Below the pieces are notes generated by a model. The model was not told the DNA's origin and searched no databases. It worked only from the letters and a program-made list of their open reading frames with translations. Position numbers and translations under genes: made by a program. From contig JBCBSP010000007.1 in the NCBI GenBank assembly GCA_039819095.1, forward strand, positions 62,001-126,000: a stretch of 64,000 nt of DNA, in the 5' to 3' direction. Origin of the DNA: JBCBSP01 sp039819095 (GTDB lineage: Bacteria; Pseudomonadota; Alphaproteobacteria; Caulobacterales; Maricaulaceae). Shown piece after piece: positions 33,045-39,025 of the stretch. Numbering within the stretch: position 1 is the first letter of the stretch; the number at the start of each line of letters is the position of its first letter.

Positions 33045-33251
33045 TCAGCTTTTGTCGCGGTTGTTTCGCCCTATGCCGCGCTCAAACCGTTCCCAAGTTT
33101 CGTCAGAAAGCTTTGGAGCGGTAGACTTAGGGACTTTAGCAACACGTTTAAGGGCACCTTCAAACCGCCCTTCGTCTTCGTCGCACTCCAGCTCATCAGC
33201 AAGTTTTCGAAATTTATCGGCCTGAGAAGGTTTTTCGGGGATATCACTCAT
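33045..33251 (-). CDS. Unrecognised 68-aa acidic/basic soluble protein (element passenger)
   Basis: Begins MSDIPEKPSQADKFRKLADE, then an acidic patch ELECDEDEGRFEGALKRVAK and a basic tail. No membrane segment. Short proteins with a KFRKLADELExDEDExxF pattern occur in accessory regions of alphaproteobacteria as far as I recall, but I cannot assign a function. ATG 33251 has GGAG 6 bases upstream. It is the last gene before the element's left end and has its own terminator. Confidence 0.7.
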   Translation of the reverse strand: MSDIPEKPSQADKFRKLADELECDEDEGRFEGALKRVAKVPKSTAPKLSDETWERFERGIGRNNRDKS

Positions 33252-33326
33252 ATCTATCTCCAACGCTTTACCGTAGTGGTAAGATATAGTAGATCACGCT
33301 TCGAATTAAGGGTGTCGGGTTTGGTG

Positions 33327-33399
33327 AGCGGGCGACCGGATTCGAACCGGCATCTCTAAGATGGGGAGCCTAGCGCAATAACCATTATACTACGCCCGC
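33327..33399 (-). tRNA. tRNA-Gly-like gene with CCC(C) anticodon and an eight-base loop
   Basis: The minus strand folds as a tRNA: acceptor GCGGGCG/CGCCCGC perfect, D-arm GTATAATGGTTATTGC, T-arm GCCGG-TTCGAAT-CCGGT. The anticodon stem CTAGG/CTTAG (one G-T pair) encloses an eight-base loop CTCCCCAT; forcing the usual seven-base loop leaves only three pairs. The CCC anticodon indicates glycine. The 3' end is discriminator T followed by CAC, so CCA is not encoded. It resembles phage- or plasmid-type tRNA-Gly and lies inside the transposable unit. It may be functional, a frameshift-type tRNA, or degenerate. Confidence 0.7.
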
Positions 33400-33459
33400 G
33401 TGGTGTGTGGTTAGCTTGGTTCTAGGGCGGATGGTTTTCGGGCCATCCGCCCAACTTCT

Positions 33460-33993
33460 TCAATTCTCCTCGTCCTCATCGGCATCGAAACCGTCGACAT
33501 CATTAGGGTCGACGGGCGCGATCGCATACATGCCCTTCCGCTTGGGAACGCTAAAGATCATTTCCGCTTTGGCCATGCGATAGAGCTTGCGAGAAATGAA
33601 CACTCGCTCATGAACCTTGTCGGTGGCGCGCCACAGGCTGACAAGGATCTCATCAATGTTCGCAGCGCCGCCGTAGTCACGGATTACCTGCTGAATATCG
33701 AGTTCGAGCTGGTCGCTTTCGGAAATGCTCAGCTCTTTTCGTAAATCCGCCGGAAGGTCGTCGAGATTGCCAAGGCGCATCACACCGCGCTTGGGCAGCG
33801 ATACCGCAGAGCTGTCGACCGGGGCATTGCCCGCTTCAATCTTCTCCAGCTTGTACTGGAGATTCTCAAACCGAGCGACGATCTGTTTGTGTCGGTTGGA
33901 CCGCGTCTCGTCTTTAGAGAAGCGCGAAGCCTGGCGGCGGTGATAGGCCGCTTGCTCCTTGACAAAGGCTAAATCGTTTTGTACATCAATCAT
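33460..33993 (-). CDS. Unrecognised 177-aa coiled-coil and winged-helix-like protein (element passenger)
   Basis: Starts MIDVQNDLAFVKEQAAYHRR. Residues 1-60 are charged and heptad-like (EQAAYHRRQASRFSKDETR, ARFENLQYKLEKIEAG), suggesting a coiled coil. The C-terminal half, LDIQQVIRDYGGAANIDEIL to SRKLYRMAKAEMIFSVPKRK and GMYAI, has the look of a winged-helix domain with a beta hairpin. A strongly acidic tail (DEDEEN) ends it. It could be a DNA-binding accessory protein, but nothing is proven. ATG 33993 is used; GTG 34008 with GGAGG 11 bases upstream is a credible alternative. It follows the transposase on the same strand. Confidence 0.75.
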   Translation of the reverse strand: MIDVQNDLAFVKEQAAYHRRQASRFSKDETRSNRHKQIVARFENLQYKLEKIEAGNAPVDSSAVSLPKRGVMRLGNLDDLPADLRKELSISESDQLELDIQQVIRDYGGAANIDEILVSLWRATDKVHERVFISRKLYRMAKAEMIFSVPKRKGMYAIAPVDPNDVDGFDADEDEEN

Positions 33994-34051
33994 CGTCGTG
34001 AGGCGCACAGAGCCCGCGCCCTCCTTCTTGAGGGGTTCATACAGTTTCCAA

Positions 34052-34081
34052 AGCCGGGTCGTTCGCGCGACCCGGCTTTTT
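34052..34081 (+). terminator. Plus-oriented hairpin terminator inside the element
   Basis: AGCCGGGTCG (34052-34061) and CGACCCGGCT (34068-34077) form a perfect 10-bp stem around TTCGCG, with five T's on the plus strand. No plus-strand gene lies upstream inside the element except antisense to the 177-aa passenger, so it may stop antisense or read-in transcription. Confidence 0.7.
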
Positions 34082-34160
34082 GCTTACGCGATATCCTTCG
34101 CGCGCGCAAGGCGCCTGCGGGGATTTTTTTGCATTACCCACAGCGCGACGCCAGATTCAC

Positions 34161-34232
34161 GCGTTTCTCGCTTTTCCCGCTTTTCCCGAGTATCTGCTTT
34201 TTGCGCGTTTTGCGCGTCTTGCGCGTTTTGCG
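34161..34232. repeat. Nine-base tandem repeats next to the transposase
   Basis: On the minus strand the segment reads as successive 9-mers: CGCAAAACG, CGCAAGACG, CGCAAAACG, CGCAAAAAG, a spacer unit, then GGGAAAAGC twice and GAGAAACGC. The pattern keeps a 9-base phase over 72 bp between the transposase stop and the 177-aa gene. Confidence 0.8.
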
Positions 34233-34268
34233 AATTTCGCACCGCTCGTTTGCGACGACACGCTGAGC

Positions 34269-35207
34269 TTATTGGGTAGCGAGCGAGTGAGTCCCGCGAT
34301 AGGTGAGGCGCTTGCCCTTGGTCATGCGTAGCGCTGTGTCAGTTCGGTCGATGTCGCGAACGCCGTTCGCTTCGCGCTCATTATAGCGGAAGTCAAACTC
34401 CGCCAGATAACGATGCAAGTGCTTCTTGGCGCAGTGCTGGTACACGCCGCGCATGCCCTTCTTGAAGACGCTGAAATAGCCCTCAGCACTGTTCGTGGTT
34501 ACATCGCCGCGCACGTATTCATCCGCGCCATGGTTCACAGTTTCATGCGCCGCAAAGCCCTTGCCAATCGGCTTGTAGTAGCGCGCTTCATCGGTCATCA
34601 GCCGAGCCTCGCGGGCGATATTCGCCTGAAGGATCGGGCCAAGCGTTGCGGGCTTCAGGTCATCCACGACCATCGTGCGCACGCGCTTCGTGTCGCGATC
34701 CACAAGAGCGAGTACCTTGCGCTTGTGGCTGTAGCCACCGGCCTTCATCGGCATACCCGGCTCGCGACCAATGAACGTCTCATCGGCTTCGACCGCGCCG
34801 CCGCCAGAACCGAACGGAACGTCCAGATCACCGGAGCGCATCGCCTCACGAATGCGGTGCGCTAGAAACCACGCCGTCTTGTACGTAACCTCCAAGGTGC
34901 GCTCTAGCTGCTTGGCGCTCACGCCCTTCTTGCTGGAGCACATCAGGTAGACAGCCTGGAGCATCTTGTGCAGCGGGATGCGGCCATGCTCGAAGACCGT
35001 GCCAACCTTCACGGTGAATTGCTTGCGGCAGGAACCGCACTTCTTAAGGCCGTGGCGCACGCGCTGATCCGGATTTGCCTTGATCGCGTACACCTTCTCC
35101 CGATTGCCGCAATGAGGGCAGACCGGACCTTCAGGCCAGATCACGCTTTCCAGCTTGGCGAACGCTGCGGCTTCATCGTGAAAGTACGGGGCGGACAGAG
35201 CAGACAT
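34269..35207 (-). CDS. IS1595-family (ISXO2-like) transposase
   Basis: 312 aa. An N-terminal zinc ribbon (CPHCGNREKVYAIKAN and CGSCRKQFTVKVGTVFE, Cys pairs) is typical of IS1595. The DDE-type catalytic domain follows, with GGGAVEADETFIGREPG (first Asp), LMTDEARYYKPIGKGF (second Asp) and NSAEGYFSVFKKGMRGVYQ (acidic third position). The gene is intact and near full family length, so it may be active. It is the first gene of the element reading from the right inverted repeat; passengers follow on the same strand. Confidence 0.95.
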   Translation of the reverse strand: MSALSAPYFHDEAAAFAKLESVIWPEGPVCPHCGNREKVYAIKANPDQRVRHGLKKCGSCRKQFTVKVGTVFEHGRIPLHKMLQAVYLMCSSKKGVSAKQLERTLEVTYKTAWFLAHRIREAMRSGDLDVPFGSGGGAVEADETFIGREPGMPMKAGGYSHKRKVLALVDRDTKRVRTMVVDDLKPATLGPILQANIAREARLMTDEARYYKPIGKGFAAHETVNHGADEYVRGDVTTNSAEGYFSVFKKGMRGVYQHCAKKHLHRYLAEFDFRYNEREANGVRDIDRTDTALRMTKGKRLTYRGTHSLATQ

Positions 35208-35248
35208 TGCGGGCTCCTTCGATGAGCCCTTTATGCTTCAGATTCGTT

Positions 35249-35292
35249 GGGTTTGCAATGTATATAATGGCCAACTATTCTGACATAATGTC
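35249..35292. repeat. Right terminal inverted repeat of the IS1595-type element
   Basis: Reads GGGTTTGCAATG inward side and ends GACATAATGTC outward. Its reverse complement matches 32942-32985 at 33 of 44 positions. It ends nine bases before the stop codon of the gene at 35302-36060 (convergent side). Confidence 0.72.
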
Positions 35293-35301
35293 GTGTCGGA
35301 C

Positions 35302-36060
35302 TCAGTTCTCCAGCTGGCGGATCGCTTCTTCGCTTGCGCTTGCCGGATCAGTTTCGAGGCGGGCTTTCATCGCTTCGGAGAGCGTCTGAATGCCTTGTTC
35401 GAAGGCGTCCCGGGGTAGAGCCGCCAGTGCAGCGTCCAGCTCCGATGCCGCCTCTTCGGCGTGCAGCACCGGGTCGGCGGCGATCAGGGAGACGGCGAAA
35501 TAATAGTGCAGCGCCGGCTCGGTTCCGCCCATGGCCGAGGCGGCGCGATAGCGCTCGATCCCGAATTGCGGATCGGCGCCCAGCGTGCCGGGTCCGCCGC
35601 GCCGGGCGACCTCCATATGCCAGGCGCCGAGCATAGCGTGGCCCCACGGGTCGTGCGGGTCGAGCTCAAGCGCGACCTCAATATGCTCGCGCCCGCGCTG
35701 GGGCAGTCCGCGCAGCACCGCCCCGACCGGGGAGATATAGCGGGTCTGATAACCGATCCCGGCGGCGAAGCGCAGGTGGGACAGCGCACGGTCCGGAGCA
35801 AGCTCCACAGCGCGCTCGCCCGCTTCACGAGCGGCGACCGCTGCGCGTCGCCGATCGCGCCGCGTGGTGACGGCCTCGGTCATGAGCGCAGCGAGATGAG
35901 CGCCGGCGGCGAGGATCTGCGCATCGGCGGTGTCGAATTCAGAGGAGAGCGCTGCGGCTTCGTCCCAGCGGCCTTCGGCATAAAGCTGAGACGCCGCATC
36001 CATCTCCGCAGCGTCCCCCGTCAGAAGAGCAAAGAGTGAGATCAAGGTGGCGAGCATCAT
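35302..36060 (-). CDS. Exported TPR-like protein
   Basis: 252 aa. A short hydrophobic N-terminus (MMLATLISLFALLTGDAAEM) is a likely export signal; the rest is helical with TPR-like units such as AASQLYAEGRWDEAAALSSE, GERAVELAPDRALSHLRFAA, HIEVALELDPHDPWGHAML and a final helix EEAIRQLEN. It is probably periplasmic. No enzyme motif. It sits between the transposable unit and lysK, reading on the same strand as lysK but 48 bp downstream of it. Confidence 0.82.
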   Translation of the reverse strand: MMLATLISLFALLTGDAAEMDAASQLYAEGRWDEAAALSSEFDTADAQILAAGAHLAALMTEAVTTRRDRRRAAVAAREAGERAVELAPDRALSHLRFAAGIGYQTRYISPVGAVLRGLPQRGREHIEVALELDPHDPWGHAMLGAWHMEVARRGGPGTLGADPQFGIERYRAASAMGGTEPALHYYFAVSLIAADPVLHAEEAASELDAALAALPRDAFEQGIQTLSEAMKARLETDPASASEEAIRQLEN

Positions 36061-36108
36061 GGCGGAGAGGATAGTCCGCCGAACGGCGCACGGCGAGACC
36101 CCGCCGGC

Positions 36109-37701
36109 TCAAGCGGAAAGATCTTCGCCTGCGAGCGCGCGTTCAATCAAGCTGATGGTGGCGGGAAGGCCGTACACGGCCGCGAAACCGCCAAAGCGCG
36201 GGCCCTGGGACTGACCCAGCAACACCTCATACAGCGCCTTGAACCAGTCGCGCAGATTTTCAAAGTCCTGAGCCTTGCCCGCAGCATAGACCTCCGACTG
36301 GATGGTTTCGCCATCGCGCTCATCCGGATCAAGCGCCTTGAAACGGGCCACGAGGTCTTCCAGCGCAGCGCGCTCCATCGCGCTGGGGGCGCGATAGGCC
36401 TTGTCGGGCTTCACGAAGTCCTCGTAATAGGCCAGCGCATAGCCCGCCAGGCGATCCAGAAACGGGTCGCTCTGCGGGGTCTCTTCCGGCGCGTATTTGG
36501 AGATGAAACCCCATAGCGTCGCCTTGTCGTGCGCATTGGCGGCGGACACCAGGTTGAGCAGGAGCGCGAAGGATATCCCTGCGCCGGCCGCCGGCGGCTT
36601 GCCGGAATGGACATGCCAGCCAGGGTTCTCAACCTGCCTGGCCGGCTCCTGATCCGGATAGGCGGTCAGGTGCTGGCGATACTCGTCGACCGCCTTGGGA
36701 ATAACGTCGAAATACAGACGCTTGGCCGTTTTCGGCTTCTGGAACATGTAAAGCGCGAGGCTTTCCTGCGGCGCGTAGCGCAACCACTCCTCCACCGCCA
36801 GCCCATTACCCTTGGACTTGGAGATCTTCTCGCCCTTATCGTCCAGGAACAGCTCGTAGACGTACTGGACAGGCGGCTCCACCCCGAGGATCCGGCAGAT
36901 GCGCGAATAGATCGGCGCATTGGCCTGGTGGTCCTTGCCGAACATCTCAAAATCGACGCCCAGAGCGGCCCAGCGCATGCCGAAATCAGGCTTCCATTGC
37001 AGCTTCACATGCCCGCCGGTGACCGGCAGCGTCACATCGCCGCCGTCCTCGTCCTCAAACGTGACCGTGCCGGCGCGCGGATCCGTCGCCTTCATCGGAA
37101 CGTAGAGAACCCGGCCCGTGCTGGGTGAGATCGGCAGGAAGGGCGAATAGGTGGCGCGGCGCTCTTCGCCAAGCGTGGGCAGCATGACGTCCATGATGGC
37201 GTCATACTTCTCCAGCGCGCGCAGAAGCGTCTCGTCAAACGCGCCGGAGCGGTATTGCTCCGTCGCCGAATAGAATTCGTAGTCGAAGCCGAAACCATCC
37301 AGGAAGGCCCGTAGTCGCGCATTATTGTGCTGGGCGAACCCCTCATGGGTCCCGAACGGATCGGGCACTTCGGTCAGCGGCTTGCCCAGATACTCGGCCA
37401 GCATGTCCTGATTGGGCAGGTTGGACGGCACTTTGCGCATGCCGTCCATATCGTCTGAAAAGGCGATCAGGCGGGTCGGATAGGCATCGTTGGTCAGAAC
37501 CCGGAACGCGTGCCGCACCATGGTGGTGCGCGCCACTTCGCCGAATGTCCCGATATGCGGCAGACCGGATGGGCCGTAGCCGGTCTCGAAGATTACCGCG
37601 CCGCCCTGAACGCCGGATTTTTCAACGCGCTTGAGCACCTGGCGGGCCAGTTCGAAGGGCCAGGCCTTGGCGTCAGCGGCGAGTGAGGAAAGATCGGTCA
37701 T
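36109..37701 (-). CDS. lysK: Lysyl-tRNA synthetase, class I
   Basis: 530 aa. Class I motifs are clear: the HIGH-type GPSGLPHIGTFGEVARTTMV near residue 44 and the KMSKS-type GEKISKSKGNGLAVEEW near 290. FSDDMDGMRKVPSNLPNQ and YSPFLPISPSTGRVLYVPM are LysRS-I specific. It charges tRNA-Lys. Class I LysRS is the rarer type in bacteria but normal for alphaproteobacteria. ATG 37701 starts MTDLSSLAADAKAWPFE. Confidence 0.96.
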   Translation of the reverse strand: MTDLSSLAADAKAWPFELARQVLKRVEKSGVQGGAVIFETGYGPSGLPHIGTFGEVARTTMVRHAFRVLTNDAYPTRLIAFSDDMDGMRKVPSNLPNQDMLAEYLGKPLTEVPDPFGTHEGFAQHNNARLRAFLDGFGFDYEFYSATEQYRSGAFDETLLRALEKYDAIMDVMLPTLGEERRATYSPFLPISPSTGRVLYVPMKATDPRAGTVTFEDEDGGDVTLPVTGGHVKLQWKPDFGMRWAALGVDFEMFGKDHQANAPIYSRICRILGVEPPVQYVYELFLDDKGEKISKSKGNGLAVEEWLRYAPQESLALYMFQKPKTAKRLYFDVIPKAVDEYRQHLTAYPDQEPARQVENPGWHVHSGKPPAAGAGISFALLLNLVSAANAHDKATLWGFISKYAPEETPQSDPFLDRLAGYALAYYEDFVKPDKAYRAPSAMERAALEDLVARFKALDPDERDGETIQSEVYAAGKAQDFENLRDWFKALYEVLLGQSQGPRFGGFAAVYGLPATISLIERALAGEDLSA

Positions 37702-37859
37702 GGCGGCTTGTCTCGTTGCGGACTTGCTGGGTCAGACGCGCCAACTAGGCCCGCCATCGCCCGCGGTCAACCGGACGCGCACGCAAGAGCCAGACGCGTC
37801 CGCATCATCGGCGCGCTCAGCACAGGCTGCAGATGAGAAGCGGCCCGAAGCGTGCTGGA

Positions 37860-38417
37860 TCAGAGGCCGGGCAGTTTCGGGCGGATCGAACGGCGGCGTT
37901 CGATCTCCACCTCACCGCCCCCGGTCACCGCTTCGATCGAATCGCTAACCGCAGCCGGGTCGATCGGTTCAGACGGAGCGTTCGCGCCCGGGATGATTTC
38001 AGTCTCGCCGGACTCGCCCTCGCGCCAGAACAGCACGCGGTCGGCGAAGCTGCGATCCTTGCGCACCACTGCGGCGGTTTCACCATCAATCAGCGCGCGG
38101 ATCTGCGGGTTGGCGTCGCCCGCGCCGGCGCGGGCCGCGAAGAGAATCTCACCATCGGTCGCGCTCGTCGCGTCGAGGTCACCAAACAGCGCGCGGCGCG
38201 CCTGCTGGTCCGGGAAAATATCTTCCGCACGCAAAGCGCCCGGCTGAGGCGGACGCAGCGAATATTCCGGCGGAACCGTGAGAGGCGCGATGGTCACCAC
38301 GCGGAATTCGTCCGGAACGGTTTTCTCAGCGCCGAGCGCCTGGCGCACGCCGGACGAACATGCGCTCGTCCCGACAAGAGCGGCGACGGCGATGATAACG
38401 AGCGAACGAGAGCGCAT
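37860..38417 (-). CDS. bamF: BamF-like DUF3035 lipoprotein
   Basis: 185 aa. N-terminal signal RSRSLVIIAVAALVGTSAC ends in a Cys that could be lipidated. The DUF3035 core TVPDEFRVVTIAPLTVPPEY and SLRPPQPG is clearly present. In Caulobacter this protein (BamF) is a component of the outer-membrane protein assembly complex. GGAGG sits five bases before ATG 38417. It is 82 bp downstream of lspA on the same strand, a frequent alphaproteobacterial order. Confidence 0.88.
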   Translation of the reverse strand: MRSRSLVIIAVAALVGTSACSSGVRQALGAEKTVPDEFRVVTIAPLTVPPEYSLRPPQPGALRAEDIFPDQQARRALFGDLDATSATDGEILFAARAGAGDANPQIRALIDGETAAVVRKDRSFADRVLFWREGESGETEIIPGANAPSEPIDPAAVSDSIEAVTGGGEVEIERRRSIRPKLPGL

Positions 38418-38499
38418 GCATTCCTCCAAAACGGTCTGAGGCGATCAACCGTGCTTGTAACAGAGCCAGCATCAAGCTGGCCAGAGCCTGGGGCGCCCG

Positions 38500-39018
38500 T
38501 CAGGCGCGCGGACGCCCGTCATCGCCGCTGATCAGAAGATCGGCGATCAGCACGACGACGCCGATCGAGATAGAAGCATCGGCGACATTGAACACGTAAG
38601 GAAACCACAAGCCGGAAAAATCCAGGAAGTCCGCGACCGCTCCGTAAGCGATGCGATCAATGACATTGCCGATGGCGCCGCCGATGATCAGCCCGAAGGC
38701 GACCGCCTGCATCCAGCGTACAGCCCGGGTCAGCCAGACCGCCAGCAGCGCAGAGATCGCCAGCGCGAAGCCGATCAGGATCAGGCGCTGCCAGAGCGAA
38801 TCCGCCTGAAACAGCCCGAAGCTGACCCCGCGATTCCACACCATGGTCAGATTGAACCAGGGATCGAGCACCTGGATGCGTGAGCCGGCGCCGCCTGCAT
38901 CCAGATCGATAATGCGCAGGATCCAGTGCTTGACCAGCTGATCCGCGATCAGGATGAGGCCGGCGAGCGTGAACCCGCTCAGCGCCATCATCCGGCTAGG
39001 TCGGCGTCGTGCGAACAT
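38500..39018 (-). CDS. lspA: Lipoprotein signal peptidase (signal peptidase II)
   Basis: 172 aa with four membrane helices. The catalytic aspartates are in GGAIGNVIDRIAYGAVADF and FNVADASISIG, the LspA signature pair, and VWNRGVSFGLFQ is the conserved loop between helices. It cleaves prolipoproteins at the inner membrane, including probably the nearby BamF, TPR and DsbA-like lipoproteins. ATG 39018 follows the ileS stop by 7 bases, so ileS-lspA-bamF is one transcript. Confidence 0.95.
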   Translation of the reverse strand: MFARRRPSRMMALSGFTLAGLILIADQLVKHWILRIIDLDAGGAGSRIQVLDPWFNLTMVWNRGVSFGLFQADSLWQRLILIGFALAISALLAVWLTRAVRWMQAVAFGLIIGGAIGNVIDRIAYGAVADFLDFSGLWFPYVFNVADASISIGVVVLIADLLISGDDGRPRA

Positions 39019-39025
39019 CGCGTCT

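Larger units (their letters stand above)
32942..35292 (-). mobile_element. IS1595-family insertion element with passenger genes
   Basis: A 2351-bp unit bounded by 44-bp imperfect inverted repeats (33 of 44 positions match), holding on the minus strand a transposase (34269-35207), an unrecognised 177-aa gene, a tRNA-like gene and a 68-aa gene. Passenger-carrying IS1595 relatives are known. Outermost bases GACATWATGTC are themselves palindromic. I see no matching 8-bp target duplication (flanks CGTGATTA and GTGTCGGA differ), so the exact ends need comparison with an empty site. The right end lies 9 bp past the stop of the TPR gene at 35302. Base composition of the passengers is visibly lower in GC than the chromosome. 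Confidence 0.7.

Noticed and set aside
32934..35300. Eight-base target duplication around the transposon
   Set aside because: The flanking octamers CGTGATTA and GTGTCGGA differ, so no duplication can be claimed.
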